Shown here: positions 36,388 to 47,654 of the stretch, piece by piece
Position numbering within the stretch: the stretch's first letter is position 1
Layout of the letters: every line of letters starts with the position of its first letter
Source of the DNA: Adiantum capillus-veneris
Taxonomy: Eukaryota > Streptophyta > Polypodiopsida > Polypodiales > Pteridaceae
Reading direction: 5' to 3'
Length of the DNA stretch: 64,000 bases
Assembly: GCA_014529385.2 (NCBI GenBank)
Contig: CM043970.1
Coordinates: 69,650,567 to 69,714,566, forward strand
Notes under the pieces: generated by a model
Databases searched by the model: none
Seen by the model: the letters and a program-made list of their open reading frames with translations, nothing else
Told to the model about the DNA's origin: nothing
Made by a program: the position numbers and the translations under genes

Positions 36388-37161
36388 ATGTCGTCCTTTG
36401 GTACCCATGTTGCATGCAAGAGCTTTCTTGCGGTGATAGTGGCACTAAATAAGGACCCCGCCGCCCGCCAAGAAGCACGAATCACAGCCCTTGAGGCTCA
36501 TATTCAAGAACTCATCGGGGAGAATGATCAGAGACTTAAAGAACGTTTACGAAAGCTTGAAGATGCGAAGGAAAAAGAGAGCCAAGCTCTGCTTGAAAAA
36601 GAACACGCAGTCGAAGTGATAGTGGAGAATGAATCACATGAAACAACACATAAGAAGATTGACACCAAGATATAGGCGGCCCTACAAGAATGCCAGGTAC
36701 AAGAATCTCTTGGCCTCAAGGTCAGCATTTGGGGGCTACACTTATCGTGGTGTACCGCGGAGAACACCCTTCAATAAGAAATCACCAAGCTCAATGACAT
36801 TCTTCAACCTATCTACATCAAGCCCGAAATTGTTGCTTGGATCAATGATACACATAAACATGTGCCACCCAAGAATTGCATACTCATTTTCAAGGACAAA
36901 GATGAGCATATGAAGTTGCTACGTCAATCTCAACTTCTCAAGGGAAAAAGGCTTTGGAATGCAAACGAATGGACCATGAATCAACTCAAGAGTAAAGCAA
37001 GCAAGCTCAAGAAAATGCACAAAGCATGCAAGCAAGGCAAATGGGCAGTCTACGAAGGTGGCAAAGCGATCATCCAGGAATTTCAAAAACCCAAACCGAC
37101 TCTCCCAATCAGCCGACCCTTAGGTTTTTATGCTCTCTTTTTTCCTACTCTACCCTCTTGA
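36388..37161 (+). pseudogene. Coiled-coil protein with LINE-ORF1-like end, two stops
   Basis: Frames 36388-36675 and 36862-37161 are in one phase. Between them lie only TAG (36673, after DTKI) and TAA (about 36772, after ENTLQ), both explained by C-to-T changes in Gln codons, so a 257-residue ORF is likely to have existed. The first half is charged and helical (ARITALEAHIQELI, LKERLRKLEDAKEKESQALL). The second half reads PPKNCILIFKDKDEHMKLLR, GKRLWNANEWT and KWAVYEGGKAIIQEF. This resembles the RNA-binding/CTD part of LINE ORF1 proteins, where a strand ending in a phrase like WAVxxNGKxxI is usual. It is not flanked by a visible LINE RT. The family assignment is tentative. Confidence 0.45.
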
Positions 37162-37270
37162 TGGACCCCCGGTCCTTAATTGATATGTATCAGTCCGCAT
37201 TGAGAAGCAATTGTTATAATGTTGTGTTTTTGTTCTCATGGGTCATATATGACCTCCGTGGACAATAATT

Positions 37271-37273
<3 letters not shown>

Positions 37274-37347
<74 letters not shown>
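37274..37347 (+). repeat. (CT)n microsatellite
   Basis: About 37 CT units. Confidence 0.98.
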
Positions 37348-37350
<3 letters not shown>

Positions 37351-37704
37351 CTAAAGATATATTAGTTGAAAGAGCCATTGAGCTCGAGAGACCTAGACGT
37401 CCACAATATCAATCGAGGCTCCATCAGAGGATCAAGACTACTCTAGCGCGATATGGGAGATACCCATTACGTCTATTTACAAAGGCGGACATTGACGAAG
37501 CTCTTCACCGACCGATGCACTACTTCCTCAAACAACGCCCAATGTTGGAAATTGACGAAGATGATGATGATTTTAGTCTTCCACTTTACTTCACTTTTAT
37601 GTTTGTACCTAGACATTAGATTAGATCCACAAGGAGTTTATCGGATTGGTCTCATAAGTCATTTTGGCATTTTAAAGACGTTAAATATACCATTTCATTT
37701 CATT

Positions 37705-37707
<3 letters not shown>

Positions 37708-37797
<90 letters not shown>
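37708..37797 (+). repeat. (CT)n(CA)n compound microsatellite
   Basis: CT units to 37758, then CA units to 37797, with a further ACACACAC after one TAC interruption. Confidence 0.97.
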
Positions 37798-37802
<5 letters not shown>

Positions 37803-37894
37803 ACACACAGTGTAGAGAGAGAGAGAGAAAGAAAGAGGGGAAGGGAACATAAGAGAGAGGAGAGGGAGGGAGCATACCTGGCTCTCCCTCCTCT

Positions 37895-37898
<4 letters not shown>

Positions 37899-37982
<84 letters not shown>
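37899..37982 (+). repeat. (GT)n(GA)n compound microsatellite
   Basis: GT units to 37959, then GA units to about 37982. It is the reverse-complement type of the compound repeat at 37708, with GGAGAGGGAGGGAGC / GCTCTCCCTCCTCTCC arms between the two (37858-37897). Confidence 0.97.
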
Positions 37983-38077
37983 CGTGGGGGAGGCAGGTAT
38001 ACCTATTGTGCAGAGAGCGCCGAAACTCAGATCTACATATTTGAGTTTCAGGTGCCCTCAAATTATTTTTACAGGGT

Positions 38078-38283
38078 CGACGTTGCTATGAGCGTCTCTA
38101 TGAGCGTCACTATAAGCATCTCTATGAGCGTCGCTATAAGTGTCTCTATGAGAATCGCTATAGACGTCTCTATGAGCGTCTCTATAGTCTTTGTTATATA
38201 GCGACGCTTATAGCAATGCCGGGCTTTTTCCCATTTGAGCGTCGCACTACGAGCATCGCTACATTGAAGGACCTCTTGTAGTG
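38078..38283 (-). mobile_element. Right end of a CACTA-type DNA transposon
   Basis: Read on the minus strand, the end is CACTACAAGAGGTCC, the plant CACTA (En/Spm) terminal form. It is followed by subterminal repeats of the type GCGACGCTCATAG in both orientations (38078-38260, for example TATGAGCGTCTC repeated in near 15-bp steps). The next three bases, CAT (38284-38286), fit the 3-bp duplication of this class, and the LTR of B is broken exactly there when compared with the solo LTR near 55860. I found no matching left end starting CACTACAAG, so its length and content are unknown. Confidence 0.7.
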
Positions 38284-38607
38284 CATCTTCATTGCACCAA
38301 CAAGTTTTGCCAAGGAACACAAAGATTGTATTGTAAAGAAGTCTCCTTTGATTGGAGAAGTTATAATACAAAGTCTTTTTGGAGGGGGACCGGCTCCATG
38401 TAAATCCGGTCCTCAACTGTTGTCAATTGTTCTATTTTTCTCTCTTTTCAAGTATTGTCTATGCCAAACTATCTAGGTTTAAATTGCTATGTTACTTTCT
38501 CAACTTAAGTACTCTCTCTATGTTCATTAGGAACTTTTTCTTAATGAAATGCTCACTACGTTATCATTTTCTGCTACACACAAGTTACTAGTGCATTAAA
38601 TGTTACA
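38284..38607 (+). repeat. 5' LTR of gypsy element B, right part only
   Basis: Matches 44756-45085 and the end of the solo LTR (to 56174), ending AAATGTTACA. Its left part has been displaced by the CACTA element. It contains the GGACCGG...CCGGTCC palindrome at 38387-38412. Confidence 0.88.
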
Positions 38608-38620
38608 TTGGTATCAGAGC
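38608..38620 (+). other. Primer-binding site of element B
   Basis: TTGGTATCAGAGC directly after the LTR end; the tRNA-Met type. Confidence 0.92.
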
Positions 38621-38971
38621 TATGGGTTTCTCTTTTCCAGCTCAATAAGAGAGTTCCTCAAGTTTGCTACAAATGGTTGGTGTTATTAATTGCAAAAGAG
38701 TAATTAGAATAGGGATTTTTCAACCTTGAAGCACGCCTTCTTTATGTAGTTAACAGGAATACCATCGAGAGCTATGGTCTTAATAATGGAGTCCTACGGG
38801 GTTTGCTTATGGATTAACCAGTATTGAGCTATTAGAAACTTGACAGGAACTAGTGTTGTCTTGTCTCTGTTAAACCCTCTCTTTTATTACTTGGAATTAA
38901 TAATATTTGAGACACGGGTATAGATGCTTGAGTACTTACCTTTGAAGGTAAAGAGGTGTAGCAACTAGGGC

Positions 38972-40320
38972 TTGAAGTTCCAAAGTATAAGTAAAAATGT
39001 ACATCTAAAATTTGCCAGTATGGCTGACAAAGGAAAAGAGATTGACATAAATGTTGATAGCTTTGATTTTGCTAATGAGAGAGACACTAATGATGCACCT
39101 ATGCTTGTAAACTATCTTGTTTCTAGGCTTCAACAAGCCCTGGGCAATCCATCCCTTCAAGGTGAAGTGCCACAGCAATTGTGCACCCATGGTATTCTCC
39201 AAACTCCCTACCAAGAATAGAGAGTGCCTAGGAAAGCTCTTGGTGAGACTTCCAAAAGAGGAATCTCTCCAATAAGTGAAGAAGAGGATGATTATGAAGG
39301 GCTCAAAAACTTACTACTCGATGAAGCATCTCCCTCTCAAAGGAGAACCCAAGTTTCAATGGTATAGCCCCCACTGAAAGAACGAGAAAGAAGCGAGTTT
39401 CCTACCACCCAGGCAGAGATGGCTCCACAAAGACGGCGGGCAAAATGCTATCCAACACCCCCTAAACAGAGAAGACCATCGCATACTCCTCTTCACCATA
39501 ATTTTAAGAGGGAAGAGAGAAAACAATAGAAGAAAAAGGTGAGAAAAAGTTCACCCTCTTCTCCATCTTCTTCATCCTCTTCCTCTTCTGAAGAAAGTGA
39601 TGGTGCAAACAAGGAGGAACAAGGGAAGAAAAAGACAAGAAAGAGGTCACCCTCTTCTCCATCCTCCTCGTCCTCTTCCTCTTCTGAAGAAAGTGATGGT
39701 GCAGCTCTTGAACCGCCCAAGAGAAGAGGCCATAGGAAATCTTATGCCGCATGGAAAAGGTCGTCCAAGCTCAAAAATTTCAAAGTGGGAGGAAAGAACA
39801 TCTCTTTCTTTACCTACGATGGTACCTTTGGTGCTACGGACAAAGTCTTGGCCTTTACCCAACAATTTGATGCCGCGTTTGGAGACGAGGGCTTCACGGA
39901 GTCCTATAAGCTATGTCATGTACCTATGCATTACCCAAAAGTCCTCCAGGCAATTTTGGCCTAGCCTACGAGCAAACGGTGAAGCTCCACGAACATGGAA
40001 AGCTTTAAGAGCTTCCATCATGAAGCAATTTTTGGCTAGCAATGCCAAAGACAAAGTACTCACCGAATGATGAAGCTTGAAGCCCTCTCCCTATGAATCT
40101 ATCCACAAATATGTAGACAAGTTTTGGGATTTACATCTCAAAGCCATTGTCTACAAAAAGGTGGATTTTGGAGAGCAAAAACAACAATTTTTTGCGGGTT
40201 TGTCTGAGGATATGGCGGAGTATGCTAACTCCCAAAGGTTCTCACACCATATCTGTGGTCATACACCATACCATGGTGGCTTCAAGGACCAACTTCCAAC
40301 AAGGGTCTAAGAGAAATCTT
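38972..40320 (+). pseudogene. Gypsy element B: gag, broken
   Basis: The likely start is the ATG of MADKGKEIDINVDSFDF (39020). It is followed by VNYLVSRLQQALGNPS and LCTHGIL, then several stops. The frame 39539-39964 has a duplicated block KxRKxSPSSPSSSSSSSSEES (two copies, about 39545 and 39640), then RKSYAAWKRSSKLKNFKVGG and FDAAFGDEGFTESYKLCHVPM, the capsid-like part shared with element A. A frameshift near 39950 moves the rest to 40077-40310 (HKYVDKFWDLHLKA). The Ser-rich duplication is absent from the copy in A. Confidence 0.88.
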
Positions 40321-40914
40321 AAGCCCATGGAAAACAAGGACCGTAATGAACTTAAGGGGAAGGACAACATCCAAAAGTCTCCCAAAGCCACTGCCAACAA
40401 CAACAAAGCCAAGGAGAAGGGAGTTTATAAAGGCAAAAATAGACTCTCTCCTAAAGAGCTAGAGCGTTTCGATAACCGTTGTTTCAAGTGCAAGGAGCAA
40501 GGGCATGCCTATCGTGCTTGCCCCCACAAGGATACATGTAATGAGCCTCCTAGAGCTATCTTGGTTATAATTCAAGAAGAGGATGCTCATCACAAAGGAT
40601 CTCCTCTATGTCCTGCTTGGGGAAAGGTAAGAGGACATGATTCTTTCATTCTCTTTGACCCTGGTTCTACTCACAATTTCATATCCACAGAGTTGGTCAC
40701 CAAGCTAGGCATCCAAGCCCATGAGATGGGAAATTTCCTACCTTCCGATGGTGCTTTCAAGGGGCAAGAAGCCTTAGTCACTCCTTTAATTGGGAAATTG
40801 AGGCTCCAAATCCAAAGCTATGTGGACAAGGAGGATATCTTCATCTCTCCTCTCAAACATGAGGATGTAATCCTAGCCTGCACCATGGTTGGATCGCATG
40901 GCTACCAATGTTAA
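40321..40914 (+). pseudogene. Gypsy element B: zinc knuckle and protease
   Basis: Part of the frame 40147-40914. It has an intact CCHC knuckle, CFKCKEQGHAYRAC (about 40482-40523), then the retropepsin LFDPGSTHNFISTELVTKLG (from about 40650) with the catalytic D-P-G-S-T. It ends ISPLKHEDVILACTMV, where element A has ILGAPWF, so the second protease landmark is damaged. The sequence continues over 40915-41389 in other frames to the RT linker (LSNFLKGFQDVFI). Confidence 0.88.
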
Positions 40915-41389
40915 ATTCCCTGAAAGACAAATCTATTTTAGGTATAGGGAAAAAGATATCTACATATATGCTAAGGAGTTGGGTGGCACCATACCCATTC
41001 TACATAAGCAAGCTTTCAATAAGTTAATAAAGAGCTCTATTTTCGTTGTACATGATTTTTGTTAAAGATTCTCAAAATGAACCTAATGTTTTAGCAAAAG
41101 AATATATAAGCAATCAAAAGGAATTAGAGTTATCCAATTTCCTCAAGGGATTCCAAGATGTTTTTATTGACGACATCCCTTGTGAGATACGTCCCAAACG
41201 TGGGGATGACGACCATGCAATTTAACTTCTTCCAAGAAGCTCACCGCCTAATAAACCTCCTTATTGAGTTTCTTAATCTCAACAGCAAGAGATTATGTGT
41301 CAAGTGCATGAGTTCGTTGAGAAATGCATGGTTAGGCCTAGCTCATCTCCATTTTCTTCACCGGTCTTATTAATGCAAAAGAAAATGGC

Positions 41390-42199
41390 ATGTATTGTAT
41401 GTGTGTCGACTACAGAGCACTAAATAGGATCACTATCAAGAATAGGTTTACTGTTCCACGGGTAGAATACCTATTTGATAAGCTACAGGGGTGGACCTAT
41501 TTCAGTAGGATTGACCTAAAAAGTGGCTACCATCAAATAAGGATAGTTGATCGAGACATTGTAAAGACCGCATTTTGCACTACGTTTAGTCTTTACGAGT
41601 ACATTGTCATGTCTTTTGGCTTGACCAATGCACCAGATACATTTAACTGTCTGATGGAGAAGCTATTCAAGCCTCACCGAAGCTTTACTGGAGTGTTCTT
41701 TGACAATATAATCATCTACTCTAATTCATTAGACGAACACAAGCAACACCTCCAAGTAATATTTCACGTTTTACAAGGGAATAAACTTTATATTAATCAA
41801 AAGAAAAGTGAATTTTTCTTACAAGAGATTCAGTATTTAGGTCACATTATCTCTCAAGATGGCATCCAAATGGATCCATCAAAGTTAGAGGTAATAAAAG
41901 AATGGCCTAATCCTAGGAATCTGCATGAACTAAGAGGCTTTATAGGTATGTGTGCATACTATAGACGCTTCATAGAAAAGTTCTCACAAATCACGGGACC
42001 ATTACATGACCTAACAAAGAAAAACGTTAGGTATATATGGTCCACCAAGGAGAGAAATGCTTTCAAAAAGCTTAAAACGAATCTTGTCTCTCAACCTGTG
42101 CTTACATTGCCGGATCTCTCAAAACCCTTTGAGTTCCAATATGCGACGCTTGTGGTGATTTCCTTGGAGTTGTTTTGCTCCAAGAAGGGCACGCCATAG
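41390..42199 (+). pseudogene. Gypsy element B: reverse transcriptase with damaged catalytic box
   Basis: A 269-residue open RT frame: CVDYRALNRITIKNRFTVPR, FSRIDLKSGYHQIRI, FCTTFSLYEYIVMSFGLTNA, then GVFFDNIIIYS where active elements have F-x-D-D. The second catalytic Asp is Asn, so the protein would be inactive even if made. It continues through QEIQYLGHIISQDGIQMDP and ELRGFIGMCAYYRRFIEKFS into the RNase H start (FEFQYATLVV, where frame is lost). Confidence 0.92.
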
Positions 42200-43330
42200 C
42201 CTATGAAAGTTGAAGACTCAACCTTGTTGAGCAAGTTCTAGGTATATATGAGAAGGAACTCTTAGCAGTTCTACATGCTCTAGACTCGTGGAAGCACTAT
42301 TTATTGGGAACTCCTTTCATTCTACGAATGGATCACCAAAGCCTTAAGTACTTCATGACGCAAACCAAGCCCTCCAACAAACAAATGAGGTGGGAAAATT
42401 TACTTTTGCAATCTCATTCTCATATTGCTCACATTGCTGGTAGGCATAATTAAGTAGCCAATGCACTCTCAAGGCGACTGAGAGTGAATGCGGTATCCAT
42501 AGGAACTCACAATGATCTATCTCTATGATAGATGAGTATGCTATTGATCCCGATTTTAAAGATGTAATTTCAGTCCTTGCACTAGGGAAGAAGGAAGAAC
42601 CATTTACCTTACAAGATGGTTATCTTCTCTACTAACTTACTACGTGAGAAAGTAATGTATAAATCTCATGCTCCTCCTTATGCGGGGCATAGATGGACTC
42701 AATCTACCCTAAAAGGGATAGAAACATACTTCTATTGGCCTGCCATAAAAGCAAACATACAAGAGTATGTTTCAACCTAGATTGCTTCAACCTTTAACAC
42801 ACTCCTAATTCACCATGGAAGAGCATATCCATGGATTTCATCTTTGGATTGCCCAGGTTTATCCATGGGAATATAGGAATATGGACGATAGTGGACAGGT
42901 TTAGCAAACAAGCACATTTTATACTTGTCAAAAGACTATCAAGGCCCATCAAATGGAAACCCTCTTTATATCACAAATCTTCAAGTACCACGGCTTTCCA
43001 ATGTCCATAGTGTCGGATAGAGATCCTAGAATGACCAATAATTTCTAGAAGGGTCTCTTTGAGAATTTAGGTACAAGGCTAAACTTCTCTTTGGCCTATC
43101 ACCCGCAAATGGGTGGCCAAAGTGAAATAGCTAACCTAACAATTCTTGATCTACTAAAATATTATGTCACAAAAGTAGATCAAAAGTCCCAATCGGAGAA
43201 GTACTTACCTTTAGTGGAGTATGCTTCCAATAACACTGTACATACTTCCACGGGAAAAGCACCTTTGAGGTTAAAAAGTCCCCTGCTAGTCAAGGTACAT
43301 GGAAAGATCTTCGCTCTGCAGATCTTCGCT
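42200..43330 (+). pseudogene. Gypsy element B: RNase H and integrase remnants
   Basis: RNase H words YEKELLAVLHALDSWKHYLLG and FILRMDHQSLKYFMTQTK are followed by GRHN, a TAA stop, and VANALSRR. Element A keeps Gln at this stop, a direct example of CAA to TAA. Integrase remnants run in mixed frames: HAPPYAGHRW, then [48 protein letters not shown] and STGKAPL. The reading ends at KVHGKIFAL, directly joined to LTR sequence at about 43327, so the C-terminal integrase and polypurine tract are deleted. Confidence 0.88.
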
Positions 43331-43410
43331 CTCACCATTTTTGAAGGTGCGTGAGGTCTTGGACTAAGGCTAGGCACACTAGGTATGTTTTTCAAGCATA
43401 ATTTGGTGTA
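43327..43410 (+). repeat. 3' LTR of element B, left part
   Basis: GCTCTCACCATTTTTGAAGGTGCGTGAGGTCTT matches the solo LTR at about 55752, the LTR of A and the copy at the right edge. The first part of the LTR is missing. The LTR resumes after the inserted TTAA element at 44756. Confidence 0.8.
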
Positions 43411-44755
43411 TTAACACTAGAATGGTAATAGGACACTTTTATGTCCTTGGACACTTTTGTGTCCTGTTAAGTGACCATTTTGCTTGAATTATTTAAAGAG
43501 TATGAAAATGAATTTCTAGGTGCTATATATCCACAAAGTTGCCTTATGAGCTGAAAAAAACTTAGCATTTTTTTTGGAGTATCGATCTCACCATTAACCT
43601 TACTCTTGCACAACATTTTTGAACCTAAACTGTGTGAAAAAAAGGGTCCTGTTTTTGGCTTTTTTTCAATTTTTGGCAACTATACCACTCTAAACTTCAT
43701 GTTTGTGAGGTTTAGATGGCTAGAGGTTAGTTCTTCATAGTTCTCAACATGTTTTGATGCTTGTAGGGAGAGCTAAGTGTTAAAATTGAAAGTTATGACC
43801 AATTTACAAGAATTGCATAATCTTGTTTTTCGCCAAAATTAGCACTTTTATGATTTTTTTGGTGGCTTTCTTGATATCCAAATTCAAATTTGATTGTGTA
43901 AGTGTAATGTATAACATAAAGCTAATCTTCCTTGAGTTTTGGGGGACCTAATATGCTATATAGCATAGTATATGATGATGGTTGACTTTTTGATTGCTGA
44001 AGAATACGATACATTTTAGAGTAGCAAGTATAACTTTCTCAATATTGCTAGTTTCTTAGGCCAATTGTGTGTATTTTGTAGGTAGTGATCATATCTAATC
44101 ATAGACTACAAAATTGGCTAGATATTGAGTAGTTTCTATGGGTTTCTAGAGGTCATAATGCTAAACCCAGTTTTTTCATGTTTGCTGTATTTAGCACTTT
44201 ATCATTGCCCCCAAGGTTCCAATTGTAAGAGATCCATTATCCTTTTGACATGCTCCATGGCTCCTTTTGAATCCAGAGGCCCAAAGGGAACTAAGAAAAC
44301 ATGTATATAGTATCTGTATTGAGCGTGACTATAGAAACTTTGATGATAGGTCCGCAGAATGGCAAAAATGCAACTTTTTTGTACCTATATTTTTTGCCCA
44401 AAAAAAAAATAGTGAGGTAAAAGCAACCACATTTTTTGGTCACCAACCCATTGAAGTTAACGGGGCATTTTATCTCATGTCCTACAAAAATCTCCACTCT
44501 TATTTATATGCAATCAACCGTAAGAAATTGTTGTTTTGGGCAAAATGCACTGGTCCATCAACTTTGGAGGCTTGTAGTGACCAAGGGATGAGAAAAATTA
44601 CAAGTTTCTCATTTTTTCCATATGTAGTAGTTATTGAACTATAAGCTCATGAAAGGATTTTTCAAAATGAGTGGATCTACTATGGTTTTGGAATTTTTTC
44701 CCAAAACCCTGAAAGGACACTTTTATGTCCTGTTAGGTTACCATTCTAGTGTTAA
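43411..44755. mobile_element. TTAA-flanked DNA transposon with inverted ends (piggyBac-like, non-autonomous)
   Basis: The element proper is 43415-44751 (1337 bp), flanked by TTAA at 43411-43414 and 44752-44755. Its ends are inverted: CACTAGAATGGTAA at the left is matched by TTACCATTCTAGTG at the right over 14 bases. Subterminal GGACACTTTTATGTCC lies close to both ends, and a second GGACACTTTTGTGTCC near the left. Removing it and one TTAA restores the LTR continuity seen in the solo copy (GTGCATGAAGCTTTCATCTTC near 55845). TTAA duplication is the mark of piggyBac-type transposition. The only frame of size, 44267-44644 (125 residues), shows no transposase motif. Confidence 0.72.
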
Positions 44756-45085
44756 GCTTCCATCTTCATTGCAGCAATGAGTTTTGTCAAGGAACACAAA
44801 GATTGTATTGTACAAAAGTCTTCTTTGATGGGAGAAGTTTTAATACAAAGCCTTTTTTGAGGGGGGACCGGCTCTATGTAAATCCGGTCCTCAACTGTTG
44901 TCAATTGTTTTGTTTCTCTCTCTTTCCAAGTATTGTCTATGCCAAACTAGCTAGGTGTAAATTGTTGGGTTACTTTTTCAAACTAATTACTCTCTCTATG
45001 CTCATTAGGAACTTGTTCTTAATGAAATGCTCACTATGTTATCATCTTCCGCTACACACAAGCTACTAGTGCATTAAATGTTACA
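44756..45085 (+). repeat. 3' LTR of element B, right part
   Basis: Matches 38287-38607 closely, ends AAATGTTACA, and includes the GGACCGG...CCGGTCC palindrome (44865-44890). Confidence 0.88.
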
Positions 45086-47654
45086 AATGATGAGCCTATG
45101 ATGAGCACATGGGGTATGACATTTGAAAATAAAAGAAAAATTGATCTCTTGTAAAACTTAGGGTGTTGGATGGGCCAGCTTTTTGCAAAGCATTAAGAGG
45201 GCTCCTTGGCTTTTAGTCCATGCACATAACATATTTTAAAAAGGGAACAAACACACACTTTCAAGTGAGGACATACACACTTAATCAAAAGGCTTAATGA
45301 GAAAAATATTAGCATCAAAATAAAGCTTCTCCTAAAAAACAAAGTTGAATTTTAATCATCCAAGAAGACATGCATCTAGCCTCCGGTTCAACCATTCATC
45401 GGTGCAGTGGAAAGCTCTTGATAAAGACTTATAATGCATGTGTATATAGATAGGTAATATTGCAAGGGAAGTACTATGCAAGACCACCAATGCTGGTCAA
45501 AATAGTGCCTCCTTGAGAGTTGTAAAAACAATTATCCAATGCAATCAAGCAAGAATTAAGACACGATTTATGTTAGGTCTAGGGCAGAATTACTCAATAA
45601 GAAATTCATGAACAAAGTGCCTCATATATAGGCATAGTGAGGGATGTAGCCTTCTGACACATAGCCTTCTAGGTGTCATCACATACATAGGATTCAAGGT
45701 CTTTGTTACACATGGTTGTCAAGCTTAGAGGGGTTGCACACACAAGTGATTGCCCAATTTGAGCTGATCTAACAATTTAATCCTCAATCTAATTATCCTA
45801 AACATTGGCTATGATAGTGCTCATATAGACTTGCCAAAATCCAATGATTGAGATGATTATAATTGAGTCACACTCATCTAATTCTAGAGATTCATGAGTC
45901 AATTTTGTGCTTAGAGAGATAGAGCACTAAATCTAACAAGTTGTGATACAACATGTAATGACTACGGTGGATAGACCAATGAGGCATTCATCATAGTTAA
46001 ATCATCGTAACAATAAGGAGTGAGTAGATTAGAGAGAATTTACTTAATACATTGAAATGAATTCTTGATTGATTAGAAGGGAGAGATTACAAGTTTAGCT
46101 CAATGTCCTTATATAGGCTTGTGTAGAATCAATCAAGATAAATTTTACCCTATGGATAGAGGTGCATCCTCAAAATAACATGTCCTTAAATTTAGCTTGA
46201 TCATGTGAGTATATGATGTTGATTCTATTTGTGACTTTGTTCGTTGTTAGGAAGGGGAGAAACTGAGGAGAAACCAAATATTGAAAATTTTATTTTATGA
46301 GGACGTACATCTCTAGTCATTGATACAAATGATAAAGAGGCAATGCAAAAGAAATTTTTTTGGGAATTTTTATTGTCGTTGCATTGTTTGCTTTGCAAAT
46401 TAGGACTTTGTATCATATCTAGTGCTTAAAACTTACCTGTAAGTGAGATAACATCATATGATGTGATAACATTGATAATCGATTAAAAGGAACACAAAAT
46501 ATGAATTGTGCAATGATAAAATGAAAAGATGGAGAAATGTATTCATCCCCAAAATAAGTAAGAAGTCCAACGGAGACAATCAATTTGTAGCATAATAGAT
46601 TGTGAAATTCTCATTCTCATGACTATAATAGTTTCATCTCTTTGTCTACTTGTGCATTACATACTTTGAATCTCCAAGGAGCAAGAAGTAGGTTATGTTA
46701 TAACCCCAGTAATAAATAAGTTTCATGAATGCATGTAAGTTGAAACCTTCATACACATGCACCTAGTACAATGCCATTGATATTTGTAAAAAAGAAACAT
46801 ATTTTCATGTACATTTAGCCTATGGCAAGTAAAAAGTAAGCTTCTTTGTTGTATCCTAAAAGGGTGGCTTCGCTACAAAGGCTAGCCTAACCTACTAATA
46901 GAGAGATTGCATGCATCCAAGGTTACTTAGTTCAGTTGTCACCAACATGAATACTTCATTGAGCTCAAATTAGCACTTGAATTCTCAAGTTGCTACTCGA
47001 GTAGAATGTGTTTCGAGGATCGAGAGCCATTCCTATTCTATGCTATAGACAACTGAACAAAAAGCAACATATCTTTGAGGAAAGAAGAACAAAGGACTCG
47101 ATTTAGGGGGCCGGTTTCCACTAGCTTTGACCATATAATTGTGCAAAAATGACCAAGCTAAATTCAAACCTGATGCATAGAGGTGCATGCTCAAAACAAC
47201 AAGTCAAGATCATGTGAGTAGATAAAGACCATTAGAAGTAAGTTTTCGCTATGATTGGAGATGAAAACATATGATGTACTTTTGAGATCATTAAAGGGGG
47301 TCATTCCATTTTCGATTGACCATATGCGATGATATGGAACAAAATGAAGTGGTTATGTGCTAATTCGGGGATGTGGAGAAAACTCATGATGAGGGTGACT
47401 AGAAGGGTGGTTATGTGTATTGTCTTCTATCCAAGATCTTCAGAATGGAGCTTGACATTATAGGAGAACTTCTAGGGGGAGAACTTCTAGGGGTATCGAT
47501 ACTCCTCAAAACATTAATGGTGTGGTTTCTTTGGGGACGTTTTTGAAATGTTCAGGTAATTACTCAAGAAGATTTAGAAATTTTCTCATGTAGGAAAATG
47601 GAGTCTTTTTCAAGTGTTTTTCATACAATGCATAACATCTGGGTTTTTGCTCAA
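45086..47654. other. No gene seen
   Basis: AT-rich, with short frames only and no retroelement motif found on either strand. Confidence 0.5.

Noticed and set aside
34326-38283. Idea that the whole stretch is one CACTA element starting at CACTATATGC (34325)
   Set aside because: The left sequence does not match the right end CACTACAAGAGG and the flanking triplets differ (TCC against CAT).
39493-39865. Minus-strand Glu/Asp-rich frames opposite gag of element B
   Set aside because: Antisense shadow of the Ser-rich gag duplication; the plus strand carries the retroelement motifs.
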